In this document: positions 1 to 8,017 of the stretch, one piece after another
Position numbering within the stretch: the first letter of the stretch is position 1
Layout: each line of letters starts with the position of its first letter
From: Vibrio vulnificus NBRC 15645 = ATCC 27562
GTDB lineage: Bacteria; Pseudomonadota; Gammaproteobacteria; Enterobacterales; Vibrionaceae
Assembly: GCF_002224265.1 (NCBI RefSeq)
Contig: NZ_CP012881.1
Coordinates: forward strand, 2,232,001-2,296,000
Direction: 5' to 3'
DNA: 64,000 nucleotides
Notes under the pieces: model-generated
What the model was told of the DNA's origin: nothing
Seen by the model: the letters and a program-made list of their open reading frames with translations, nothing else
Databases searched by the model: none
Made by a program: the position numbers and the translations under genes

Positions 1-504
1 TTTTTTCACGAAAACACCGCAGAAGATTTTGATAAAGCGAAGGAAATTGGCCGTTTACTGCCTGTTCTTCGCGAAATTTATCCTTACGTCATTATCGATC
101 TGTCCCGCGGGGTGGATCGTATTTTCTCGGCCGTGGTCGCGCCCGCGACTAAGGTTTTCTTGATTACGCAGCAAAACCTTGCCGCGATTAAGAACACCTC
201 GCGCATTCTGCGCATGTTGACCTTTGAGTATGGCGTTACCCGAGAGCAGATTGAGTTGATTGTTAATCGTTACGAGAAACGAGCATCAATCAAGTTAAAA
301 GACATTGAGCACACCATCACAGGCATTCCGGTTTTCATGATCCCGAATGATTACCGTGTTGCGATTGAAAGTGCCAATTTAGGGCGACCTTTTGTTGAGA
401 ACAAAAAAAACAGTGCGATTACCCGTTCCATTGTCGAGTTTTCTCATCACATCGCGAAACCTGAGGAAGAGAAAAAAAGTTGGCTCAAGAAAATATTTTC
501 TTAG
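1..504 (+). CDS. tadZ: TadZ/CpaE-like pilus assembly protein (5' end outside window)
   Basis: The frame is open from the first base of the window, so the gene starts upstream and only the C-terminal 167 residues or so are seen. They read VIIDLSRGVDR, then a run resembling the second half of a ParA/MinD-like P-loop ATPase (LITQQNLAAIKNTSRIL, then LIVNRYEK). In Tad systems the TadZ/CpaE protein is a polar localisation factor that places the Tad secretion ATPase and pilus machinery at the pole. The Walker A region would lie upstream and cannot be checked. The gene ends 35 bp before tadA and is followed by tadB, tadC and tadD in the same direction, which fixes the family. The short internal GTG at 112 is not a real start. 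Confidence 0.88.
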   Translation, partial: FFHENTAEDFDKAKEIGRLLPVLREIYPYVIIDLSRGVDRIFSAVVAPATKVFLITQQNLAAIKNTSRILRMLTFEYGVTREQIELIVNRYEKRASIKLKDIEHTITGIPVFMIPNDYRVAIESANLGRPFVENKKNSAITRSIVEFSHHIAKPEEEKKSWLKKIFS

Positions 505-539
505 AGAGTGCGAAAATTTAGAAACGAAAGGACAAGGTT

Positions 540-2027
540 ATGTTTTTTAAAAGAAAAAATATCAACCCAGAGTTTCAGGAAAAAGCAGCGGCATTAGAAG
601 CGCAACCCAGTTCAACGATCAGTGATGAGGTTATTTCTGACATTGAGTCCAATGTGCAGCCAATAGACTCAAACAGAGTCGAGCCGATGCAACAAGACAA
701 AAAACTGCTGGAGCGTCAGGCGAAAGACAAAGCGGTTGAAGAGGCACGTAAACAACTCGAACAAGAGTTGGCGATTAAGCACTACTATCATCAACGCTTG
801 TTGGAAACATTGGATTTGGGTTTGCTGTCGAGTTTGGAAAAAGAGCGAGCAAAGAAAGATTTGCACGATGCCATCGTCCAGCTCATGGCGGAAGACCAAA
901 CTCACCCAATGAGCTCAGAAGGTCGTAAGCGGGTGATCAAGCAGATTGAAGATGAAGTGTTTGGTCTGGGGCCACTAGAGCCATTACTGCATGACAAAAC
1001 CGTGTCGGATATTTTGGTCAATGGCCCGAAAAACATCTTTGTGGAACGTCGCGGTAAGTTGGAAAAGACCCCCTATACCTTTTTGGATGACCGCCACTTA
1101 CGCAACATCATCGACCGCATTGTTAGCCAGGTAGGGCGTCGTATTGATGAAGCCTCGCCAATGGTGGATGCGCGTTTGCTGGATGGTTCGCGAGTCAATG
1201 CCATCATCCCACCCTTGGCTCTCGATGGAGCCTCGGTGTCGATTCGTCGTTTTGCGGTTGACAAGCTCACCATGGACAACATGCTCGGCTACAACTCGTT
1301 ATCGCCACAAATGGCTAAGTTTGTCGAAGCGGCGGTAACAGGGGAGCTGAACATTCTGATTGCGGGTGGTACGGGTTCTGGGAAAACCACCACTCTCAAT
1401 ATCTTCTCCGGTTTTATCCCTTCTGACGATCGCATTATCACCATTGAAGACTCGGCAGAGCTGCAACTGCAACAACCGCATGTGGTGAGATTGGAAACGC
1501 GCCCGCCCAACTTGGAAGGCAAAGGCGAAATTACTCAGCGCGATTTGGTGAAAAATGCGCTGCGGATGCGCCCCGATCGCATTGTGCTGGGGGAGGTGCG
1601 TGGCGCTGAAGCGGTGGATATGTTAGCGGCGATGAACACCGGTCACGATGGCTCTCTGGCGACTATCCATGCTAATACCCCGCGCGATGCGTTGAGTCGG
1701 GTGGAAAACATGTTTGCCATGGCTGGCTGGAATATCTCGACCAAAAACTTGCGTGCGCAGATCGCCTCTGCGATTCACTTAGTGGTGCAAATGGAGCGCC
1801 AAGAAGACGGTAAGCGCCGCATGGTGAGTATTCAAGAGATCAACGGCATGGAGGGGGAAATCATCACCATGTCGGAGATTTTTCACTTTAAACGTCAAGG
1901 GCTCGATGCCGATGGCAATATCCTTGGTTTTTACACCGCAACGGGAGTGGTGCCCGCGTGTCATGATCAATTAACGAAGCGTGGATTAGATTTGCCCTTC
2001 GAACTGTTTAACGAAAGCTTTTCATAG
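540..2027 (+). CDS. tadA: Tad pilus secretion ATPase TadA/CpaF
   Basis: A 495-residue type II/IV secretion-type ATPase that powers Flp pilus assembly at the inner membrane. Residues 1-110 are a charged, probably helical N-terminal extension. The core has the N-terminal TadA/CpaF signature around VFGLGPLEPLL and ILVNGPKNIFVER, a Walker A at about 276-283 (GGTGSGKT), an acidic Walker B/Asp-box stretch (ITIEDSAELQL), and the His-box region (GHDGSLATIHANTPRDALSR). The start ATG at 540 has a purine-rich AAAGGACAAGG upstream. It lies between tadZ and tadB with short gaps (35 and 12 bp), so it is co-transcribed with them. Length and motifs are typical of the family, with nothing missing. Confidence 0.96.
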   Translation: MFFKRKNINPEFQEKAAALEAQPSSTISDEVISDIESNVQPIDSNRVEPMQQDKKLLERQAKDKAVEEARKQLEQELAIKHYYHQRLLETLDLGLLSSLEKERAKKDLHDAIVQLMAEDQTHPMSSEGRKRVIKQIEDEVFGLGPLEPLLHDKTVSDILVNGPKNIFVERRGKLEKTPYTFLDDRHLRNIIDRIVSQVGRRIDEASPMVDARLLDGSRVNAIIPPLALDGASVSIRRFAVDKLTMDNMLGYNSLSPQMAKFVEAAVTGELNILIAGGTGSGKTTTLNIFSGFIPSDDRIITIEDSAELQLQQPHVVRLETRPPNLEGKGEITQRDLVKNALRMRPDRIVLGEVRGAEAVDMLAAMNTGHDGSLATIHANTPRDALSRVENMFAMAGWNISTKNLRAQIASAIHLVVQMERQEDGKRRMVSIQEINGMEGEIITMSEIFHFKRQGLDADGNILGFYTATGVVPACHDQLTKRGLDLPFELFNESFS

Positions 2028-2039
2028 CGGGAGGCAAGC

Positions 2040-3005
2040 ATGGATGACATTACCTATTTCTTCGTCCTGCTCTTTTTTGCTGTTGTCTTTATTTCGCAAG
2101 CCCTGATCCTGCCAGCGGCAGGCAGCAAGGCAAAACATAAAGAGCTCTCTCAGCGTTTGAAAGAGACGCAGATGAACTTGGATGAAGAGGCGCGTTCTTT
2201 ACTCCAAGAGCATTACTTAAAAAGCTTATCTCCGTTAGATCGTAGTTTGGTCAAAGTGGCGGCCTTTGCTTCGCTGAAAAAATCGATCGAACTCTCTGGG
2301 CTCGACTGGTCTTTGGCGCAGACATTAATGGTCTGTTTAATCATCAGTTTGACCACCATTGTCACTATGGTGATTCTGGCTCAACCTTGGTATATCGCCG
2401 TTGCGGGCGGCTCTGCAATTTGGTTTGCCTTGCAATTCTTCCTGCAAAAACGCATTACCGATCGCCTCAATCGTTTTGAAGAACAATTGCCTGATGCGCT
2501 CGATATTATTCGCCGTATGTTGCAAGCCGGTCAGCCTGTGACTCAAGCGTTCAATGAAGTGGGCAACGAGATGGCTCCGCCGATCGGTATTGAGTTCAAA
2601 AACACCTTCAACCTGCTTAATTACGGCTACGACATGCGTTTGGCCATTATGCAGATGGCGGAACGCACTCCGACCGTATCGATGCTGGCGTTTTCCAGTG
2701 CGGTGTTATTGCAAAAAGAGACGGGTGGTAATCTCTCTGAAAACCTAGAAAAAGTGGGGAAAGTGCTGCGTCAACGCTTCAAATTGACGCGAAAAATCAA
2801 AACCATCTCCGCGGAAAGTCGCCTTTCCGCATGGATTTTGGTGCTCTCTCCCTTCGTACTGTTTGTGGGGTTGATGTTCATTAACCCCGAATACGTGAAG
2901 CCCTTGTACCAAGATGAACGGGGAATGGAGCTGGTCACCATGGGGATCGTGAGCCTGTTCTTTGGCGCTATTTGGATTCGCAATATCATCAACTTCGAGG
3001 TGTGA
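2040..3005 (+). CDS. tadB: Tad inner-membrane platform protein TadB
   Basis: A 321-residue inner-membrane protein with a T2SSF/GspF domain. It has one N-terminal hydrophobic segment (about 5-25), a pair of hydrophobic segments around residues 95-135, a cytoplasmic helical domain (RFEEQLPDALDIIRRMLQAGQ, a GspF-family hallmark shortened here to its key run EEQLPDALD) and a C-terminal hydrophobic pair (about 262-320). TadB and TadC together form the platform contacted by the TadA ATPase. GGGAGGCAAGC precedes the ATG. The stop codon is followed after one base by the tadC start, so the two are probably translationally coupled. Confidence 0.94.
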   Translation: MDDITYFFVLLFFAVVFISQALILPAAGSKAKHKELSQRLKETQMNLDEEARSLLQEHYLKSLSPLDRSLVKVAAFASLKKSIELSGLDWSLAQTLMVCLIISLTTIVTMVILAQPWYIAVAGGSAIWFALQFFLQKRITDRLNRFEEQLPDALDIIRRMLQAGQPVTQAFNEVGNEMAPPIGIEFKNTFNLLNYGYDMRLAIMQMAERTPTVSMLAFSSAVLLQKETGGNLSENLEKVGKVLRQRFKLTRKIKTISAESRLSAWILVLSPFVLFVGLMFINPEYVKPLYQDERGMELVTMGIVSLFFGAIWIRNIINFEV

Positions 3006-3006
3006 T

Positions 3007-3951
3007 ATGGACGAGTTATTGGCTTCTTTTGGGGATATCCAGTTGAACGAACAGTGGGTGTTGTTGGCACTGATTCTGATCTCCACCAGCTTGTTGGTGG
3101 TCACGGTTGCTGTGGTCTTTTCTGGCAACCGAGCGCCAGTGAAGAAAAAACTAGAACAGATCCACAAAGAAGTGTCGGGTAAGGCGCTGAAGAAAAAAAG
3201 CCGCAAAGTGGAAAACACGTTGGAGTCGTTAGCGCCGATCGTGGTCGGCAAGGATTCGAAAGAAAGGGAGAGCATTCGTAGTCAGTTAATGCATGCGGGT
3301 TTTCACAACCGTGACGCGTTGACGGTGTTCTACGCAATCAAAACCTTTTTTGCGGTGCTGGGTTTTGGCGGTGCAGCGGCGGTGTTCTTTTTATTGCCTG
3401 ATATGGATAACAGTACGTTGGTGATGGTGGTTGCCGTTGCGGGGGGCTTATACATCCCCAACATCGGTTTGAATCATTTTGTGAAAAAGCGTCAACGTAT
3501 GATTCGGGCCGGTGTGCCAGATGCGCTGGATTTATTGGTGGTGTGTACGGAGTCTGGTTTGGGTTTTAACGCTGCGCTGAGAAAGGTGGCCGATGAGCTG
3601 GCCATTTCTCATCCGGAATTTGCCGATGAGTTAGATACGGTTTGCGCCAAAATCAAAGCCGGGGTTGAGATGTCGACGGCGTTTGAAGAGTTGGTAACGC
3701 GAACGGGTCTGTCGGAGATCAACGGCTTGGTTAATATGCTCTCTCATGCCTCCAAAATTGGTGGTAGTTTGTCGCAAACATTGCGTGATTACACAGAAGA
3801 TTTTCGCGATAAACGCAATCAGGAAGTGGAAGAAATTGCAGCAAAAATCCCGACAAAAATGATTTTTCCACTACTGTTATTTATATGGCCTTGTTTCTTT
3901 ATTGTCGCCGTTGGGCCTGCGTTGCTATCGCTATCGGATGCGCTGGGGTAA
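3007..3951 (+). CDS. tadC: Tad inner-membrane platform protein TadC
   Basis: A 314-residue GspF/T2SSF-domain membrane protein, the partner of TadB. A hydrophobic segment at about 20-40, two more in the middle, the cytoplasmic motif GVPDALDLLVVCTESGLGF and a C-terminal hydrophobic pair ending in PALLSLSDALG are all visible. The frame could be extended upstream to 2962, but that would overlap tadB by 44 bp. The ATG at 3007 has GAGG at a normal spacing and begins just after the tadB stop, so it is the chosen start. tadD follows after 10 bp. Confidence 0.94.
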   Translation: MDELLASFGDIQLNEQWVLLALILISTSLLVVTVAVVFSGNRAPVKKKLEQIHKEVSGKALKKKSRKVENTLESLAPIVVGKDSKERESIRSQLMHAGFHNRDALTVFYAIKTFFAVLGFGGAAAVFFLLPDMDNSTLVMVVAVAGGLYIPNIGLNHFVKKRQRMIRAGVPDALDLLVVCTESGLGFNAALRKVADELAISHPEFADELDTVCAKIKAGVEMSTAFEELVTRTGLSEINGLVNMLSHASKIGGSLSQTLRDYTEDFRDKRNQEVEEIAAKIPTKMIFPLLLFIWPCFFIVAVGPALLSLSDALG

Positions 3952-3961
3952 GGGGGAAGGA

Positions 3962-5002
3962 ATGAAAATGACAAAAACGCTATTGGGTTTGCTGGTGGCC
4001 ATAACACTTTATGGTTGTGCGAGCCAGGAGCCGCAAGGCCCACAGTATGACCTCAGTTTGTACGATGGCCGGCCGATTGATACGTTGAGCTCTGACGTGA
4101 TGCCAGTGTCTGAAAAAGAGGCGATCACACGAGGTGATGTGGCTCTGCGCAACAATAATAACGACTTAGCGCTGTATGAATACATTCGAGCGCTGTCGTT
4201 CCCCGATGCACAATATCAAGACAAAGCCTTGTACAACATCGGCCGTATTCATGAATCGCGCGGCAATATCGCTTTGGCGGAAAAAGCCTACACCATGGCG
4301 GTGGAATACAACCCAGACAATGTGAAAGCGCTGGAGCAATTGGGGGCAATTTACAGCAAACAGGGGCGAGTGGATGAAGGAAAAAGCTATTTCTTACGAG
4401 CCTTGAATGCTGACCAAGTACGCTTGAAAAACAGCAAGACCTTGGCGGGTGGTTTGGTCATGGTGCAAGACATCAATCAATTGAAGGTGGACAAAGCCTC
4501 GCCCGCCATGGCTTACATGGGGCTTGGCGTGCTCTCCGACGTTGATTCACAACATAAGTTAGCGGAAGCCTATTATCTCAAAGCGCTAGAGATCAAACCC
4601 AACTCGATGAAAGGGATGATGAATCTCGGTTATTCCTATTACATGAGTGGCGAGTATGGCAAAGCCGAGCGCTACACCTTAGCGGCGCTGGAAAAAGATC
4701 CCAATAACCAAAAAGGGCAAAACAATTTAGCTCTGATCTATCTTGGCAAGAACGAAGTGAAGAAAGCGATCAACATTTTCATGCGCAGCATGGGGGCTCC
4801 AGAAGCGCTGAATAATGTTGGTTACTTCTTGATTCTGCAAGGCAAGCCGGACAAAGCGATTCCCTACTTGCAACAAGCGATTGATAAAAAACCGTCCTAT
4901 TACAAGCTGGCGAATGAAAACTTAGAGCGTGCTCTGGCGATGGTTCGTGAAGAGCAAGAAAAAACGCAAGGTGAGGTCTCGACGACCATGGTGAAACCTT
5001 AG
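3962..5002 (+). CDS. tadD: Tad pilus TPR lipoprotein TadD
   Basis: A 346-residue predicted lipoprotein: MKMTKTLLGLLVAITLYGC is a signal peptide ending in a lipobox, with Cys19 as the lipidated residue. The rest is a chain of tetratricopeptide repeats (for example residues 80-150 and 200-300; FLRALNADQ, YYLKALEIKPNS and YLQQAIDKKPSY mark repeat helices). TadD is a periplasm-facing assembly factor of the Tad machine, thought to help the outer-membrane secretin. The frame is open back to 3902, but the ATG at 3962 follows a strong GGGGGAAGGA site and yields the signal peptide at the N-terminus. It is the last gene of this operon; no tadE, tadF or tadG follows. Confidence 0.92.
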   Translation: MKMTKTLLGLLVAITLYGCASQEPQGPQYDLSLYDGRPIDTLSSDVMPVSEKEAITRGDVALRNNNNDLALYEYIRALSFPDAQYQDKALYNIGRIHESRGNIALAEKAYTMAVEYNPDNVKALEQLGAIYSKQGRVDEGKSYFLRALNADQVRLKNSKTLAGGLVMVQDINQLKVDKASPAMAYMGLGVLSDVDSQHKLAEAYYLKALEIKPNSMKGMMNLGYSYYMSGEYGKAERYTLAALEKDPNNQKGQNNLALIYLGKNEVKKAINIFMRSMGAPEALNNVGYFLILQGKPDKAIPYLQQAIDKKPSYYKLANENLERALAMVREEQEKTQGEVSTTMVKP

Positions 5003-5049
5003 CAAGAAGCGTTGAGATTTCGTGCCATAATGGTCATCGTCAAGCAACA

Positions 5050-5069
5050 AAGCGAGCTCAGGCTCGCTT
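5050..5069. repeat. Left copy of 20-bp palindrome duplicated by the IS
   Basis: AAGCGAGCTCAGGCTCGCTT, a perfect hairpin (8-bp arms, loop TCAG). The identical sequence in the same orientation lies at 6663-6682. Preceded by ...CAACA here and followed by TGTTTTAT on the right, the two flanks rejoin into one ordinary bidirectional terminator between tadD and chrA. This is the expected picture if the palindrome was the insertion target. Confidence 0.85.
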
Positions 5070-5081
5070 CAGACTGCTGAC

Positions 5082-5109
5082 AAAGGTCTAGCTTTCGAGC
5101 TAGACCTTT
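5082..5109 (+). terminator. Perfect 12-bp hairpin with TTCG loop inside IS left end
   Basis: AAAGGTCTAGCT / TTCG / AGCTAGACCTTT is a perfect stem with an extra-stable UUCG tetraloop, 36 bp before the transposase ATG. The downstream T-run is weak (GATCT). It probably blocks read-through from the tad operon into the transposase gene, or sequesters its translation start in read-through transcripts. This role is inferred. Confidence 0.6.
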
Positions 5110-5145
5110 GATCTAATAGGGGTATCGAAATATGGATACTCCGAT

Positions 5146-6582
5146 ATGCTTCAAGAACCGACTCCGCAACAATACGAACTGGAAATGGTGACGATGGAAC
5201 AGTTAGTTCCTAAAAACCATTTAGTGCGCAAAATCGATAATGCTATCGACTTTGAATTCATTCGTGATGAAGTCGCTCATCTTTATTGTAAAGATAATGG
5301 GCGTCCACCTGTTGACCCTGTTCGTCTCTTCAAAATCATCTTGCTTGGTTATATCTTTGGTATAAAAAGTGAGCGTCAGCTCGTTAAAGAAATTGAAGTG
5401 AATGTCGCTTACCGTTGGTTCTTACGGATGTCATTAACAGAGAAAGTCATCCACGCTTCGACTCTAAGCCAAAACCGCATTCGTCGCTTTAATGGCACGG
5501 ATGTATTCGAACGTATTTTTATCAATATCGTAGAGCAAGCCATGACGAAAGGCTTGGTCGCGGGTCAAGAGCTCTTTACGGACAGTACTCATCTCAAAGC
5601 GAACGCCAACAAGAATAAACACACCAATAAAGTCACGGCGGTTCGCGCGAGTGCCTATCTTGATATGCTGGATGACGACGTCGCGTTAGACCGAGAAAAA
5701 GCGGGTAAGAAGCCTCTTAAGGCTCGTGAATCAGAGTCAAAAACAAAGAATACCAAAACCAGCACCACTGACCCAGAGAGTGGCTTCATGACTCGTGATA
5801 ATAAGCCACAAGGCTTCTTCTACCTCGACCATCGAACCGTTGATGGTCAACATGGAATTATCCTCGATACCTATACCACCGCGGGCAACATCAATGACTC
5901 ACAGCCTTACGTTCAACGCTTAGATTACACGCTTGCTACATTCCAATTGAACCCGATAGCCGTTGGACTGGATGCGGGCTACTTTACCGCTCCAGTGGCG
6001 GAGTCACTTGAACGTCGAGGTATTCTTGGCGTGTTCGGTTATCGACGTCCATCGAGAACGAAAAATGCGTTCAAAAAGAAACACTTTACTTACGATGCGC
6101 AAAGAGACTGCTACCAGTGTCCGAATGGTCAGGCGTTGCTTTATAAAACCACGTCACGCGATGCCTACCGAGAATACCACTCAGACCCGAAAGAGTGTGC
6201 GTTCTGTCCAATGAGGGATGACTGTACTCAAAGCAAAAACATGAAGAAAGTGATTACTCGGCATATCTATAGCGATGCCGTAGAGAGAGCAAATCAAATG
6301 CGGCTTTCTTCCTATGGTAAGAAGACCTATCGACGTCGAAGTGAAACAGTAGAACGGAGCTTTGCAGATGCCAAGCAACATCATGGTCATCGTTATGCTC
6401 GCTTCCGAGGTCTAGCCAACGTGCAAATGCAATGTTGGTTGGCAGCGGCAGCCCAAAACATCAAGAAGATAGCGTTGGTGGTGAACTATCTACGAAAAAT
6501 GGGCTTAAATATGGCAGAAATAAGGCAGATACTTGCTTCTGTATACCCATGTAATGAATGGGAACTTCTGCGCACGATATAA
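5146..6582 (+). CDS. IS1182-family DDE transposase
   Basis: A 478-residue transposase. The N-terminal DUF772-like domain reads PPVDPVRLFKIILLGYIFGI (about 54-73). The catalytic triad candidates are Asp146 (TDSTHLKAN), Asp276 (GLDAGYF) and Glu403 (SETVERSFADAK, with Glu400 an alternative). A cysteine-rich insertion (Cys322, 325, 351, 354, 360) matches the zinc-ribbon-like block of the IS1182 group. The protein is uninterrupted and full length. The ATG at 5146 lacks a strong ribosome binding site, as is common for IS genes kept at low expression. Confidence 0.95.
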   Translation: MLQEPTPQQYELEMVTMEQLVPKNHLVRKIDNAIDFEFIRDEVAHLYCKDNGRPPVDPVRLFKIILLGYIFGIKSERQLVKEIEVNVAYRWFLRMSLTEKVIHASTLSQNRIRRFNGTDVFERIFINIVEQAMTKGLVAGQELFTDSTHLKANANKNKHTNKVTAVRASAYLDMLDDDVALDREKAGKKPLKARESESKTKNTKTSTTDPESGFMTRDNKPQGFFYLDHRTVDGQHGIILDTYTTAGNINDSQPYVQRLDYTLATFQLNPIAVGLDAGYFTAPVAESLERRGILGVFGYRRPSRTKNAFKKKHFTYDAQRDCYQCPNGQALLYKTTSRDAYREYHSDPKECAFCPMRDDCTQSKNMKKVITRHIYSDAVERANQMRLSSYGKKTYRRRSETVERSFADAKQHHGHRYARFRGLANVQMQCWLAAAAQNIKKIALVVNYLRKMGLNMAEIRQILASVYPCNEWELLRTI

Positions 6583-6625
6583 CAAAAAAAAATCACGATC
6601 GCGACCTACGGTCGCTTCCAAAAAA

Positions 6626-6650
6626 GAACCCCACTTAAAAAGCGGGGTTC
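6626..6650 (-). terminator. Hairpin terminator inside IS right end
   Basis: The arms are GAACCCCACTT and AAGCGGGGTTC (one A/C mismatch) with loop AAA. On the minus strand the stem is followed by TTTTTT, so it would stop transcription entering the element from the chrA side. A smaller hairpin, GCGACC-TAC-GGTCGC, lies at 6601-6615 just after the transposase gene. Confidence 0.6.
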
Positions 6651-6662
6651 GTCATCAATCTG

Positions 6663-6682
6663 AAGCGAGCTCAGGCTCGCTT
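6663..6682. repeat. Right copy of 20-bp palindrome duplicated by the IS
   Basis: AAGCGAGCTCAGGCTCGCTT, identical to 5050-5069. Here it is followed by TTGTTTTAT-like sequence, giving an intact rho-independent terminator on the plus strand. This copy was the natural end of the tad transcript and faces the convergent chrA gene. Confidence 0.85.
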
Positions 6683-6773
6683 TGTTTTATCTAGAACGCT
6701 TGTACCGAGAAACAGCAGTATTTAGAAACAGTAGTCTCTAAAAACGTGGTATTCGAAGTGGTGCATGCAGCAA

Positions 6774-7925
6774 TTACAGCATGCCCAGCGTGGCTCCTGA
6801 GAGCATGAAAAACAGCACCAGAGCCAAGATTGGCACTTTGATCTGCTTTTGCAGATAGAAACCAATTAAAATCAAACCCACATCCAGCCCGCTGCTCACG
6901 GCGCTGGTAAACACTGGTTGATACAACGCGGCGACCAGCAAGCCAACCACCGAGGCATTCACGCCTTGCAACGCTCCCGAAACGCGAGGATTAGCGGCTA
7001 ACAGCTGCCAGTTTTTCAGCACGCCGAGCATCAACAAGAATCCAGGCAAAAACACCGCCAAAGTGGCGACAACTGCGCCAAGAATGGGCGAACTTGGATG
7101 CAGTACATAACCAATATAAGTGGCGAAGGTAAACATCGGCCCTGGAACTGCTTGGGCAGCAGCGTAACCAGTTAGAAACGCATCTTGGCTGATTTGCTCT
7201 CCCACGATGTTTTGCAGCAAAGGCAGCACCACATGCCCGCCGCCAAACACCAAGCTGCCAGCTTGGTAGAACTCATTGAACAGTTGAACCAACGGCTGAG
7301 CAGTGGCGAGTAGCGGTAACAGCAGCAACAGAGCAGCAAAGGTCAGTAGTGGGGTTAGTGATGGTTTAAAGCTGTGCTCAGTGGCTTTGTTTTCACCTTT
7401 GAGCGCAATCACCCCAATCAGCGCCGCTATGATCAGCACGACCATTTGTGTTGCGATGCCTGAGAACACTAACAAGGCGACAGCAGTGGCAACGCTGATG
7501 CCAACGGTCAGCGGTGTTTTACAAAAGTTTTTGTACATGCCCCAAGCGGCATCGGCCACGACCACCACGGCGAGCAGTTTTAAGCCGTGTACGACATTTT
7601 GAAACAGTGCGGTGTCGGTCACTTGGCTACTCACCAGCGCCAGTAGCAACATGATCACCACTGAAGGCAGGGTAAAGCCTAAGAATGCCGCGCAAGCGCC
7701 TGGCAGACCGCCTTTTTTGTAGCCTAAACCAAAGCCGACTTGGCTTGAGCCTGGGCCCGGCAGAAACTGGCTTAGAGCAACCAACTGAGCGTATTCTTCG
7801 TCGCTAATCCATTTCAATTTTTCAACAAAGGTGTGGCGGAAATAGCCAATGTGCGCAGCAGGACCGCCAAAGCTGATCCAGCCGAGCCAGAAAAAAGTCT
7901 TAAAAATTTGCAGCATGTTGTACAT
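6774..7925 (-). CDS. chrA: Chromate transporter ChrA
   Basis: A 383-residue polytopic membrane protein of the CHR family, which exports chromate. The two homologous CHR halves are visible: the first begins near GWISFGGPAAHIG with QLVALSQFLPGPGSSQ, and the second near FGGGHVVLPLLQN with AAAQAVPGPMFTFATY. The duplicated PGP/FGG signatures are the family hallmark, and a length near 380-400 is normal for the long form. An internal ATG nine bases in is an alternative start. It is divergent from the LysR gene at 8018, which may control it. Chromate as the actual substrate is by homology only. Confidence 0.9.
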   Translation of the reverse strand: MYNMLQIFKTFFWLGWISFGGPAAHIGYFRHTFVEKLKWISDEEYAQLVALSQFLPGPGSSQVGFGLGYKKGGLPGACAAFLGFTLPSVVIMLLLALVSSQVTDTALFQNVVHGLKLLAVVVVADAAWGMYKNFCKTPLTVGISVATAVALLVFSGIATQMVVLIIAALIGVIALKGENKATEHSFKPSLTPLLTFAALLLLLPLLATAQPLVQLFNEFYQAGSLVFGGGHVVLPLLQNIVGEQISQDAFLTGYAAAQAVPGPMFTFATYIGYVLHPSSPILGAVVATLAVFLPGFLLMLGVLKNWQLLAANPRVSGALQGVNASVVGLLVAALYQPVFTSAVSSGLDVGLILIGFYLQKQIKVPILALVLFFMLSGATLGML

Positions 7926-8017
7926 CTCAACAAAAAGGTGAGCTCACTCTACGAAAGAACCTATAATGATTCAAATTGATAGTTTTCATGATTTATATGA
8001 ATCATATGGGATGAAGT

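Larger units (their letters stand above)
5070..6662 (+). mobile_element. IS1182-family insertion sequence, about 1593 bp
   Basis: The element is bounded by imperfect inverted repeats. The left end reads CAGACTGCTGACAAA and the right end, reverse-complemented, reads CAGATTGATGACGAA (12 of 15 match). It carries a single intact transposase gene and is flanked by identical 20-bp palindromes (5050-5069 and 6663-6682). Those palindromes are best read as a duplicated target, which is known for IS1182 relatives that favour stem-loops. Internal hairpins lie just inside both ends (5082-5109 and 6626-6650). An intact gene with clean ends suggests a recent, possibly active copy. The boundary is uncertain by a base or two. 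Confidence 0.85.

Noticed and set aside
2745..3275. 176-codon frame opposite tadB/tadC
   Set aside because: Covers the junction of two conserved operon genes on the other strand.
5045..6686. The hairpins at the IS borders as the true terminal inverted repeats of the element
   Set aside because: They are identical as direct repeats including the loop, which an inverted repeat would not be, and a better inverted pair lies just inside. Outer flanks also rejoin into a normal terminator.
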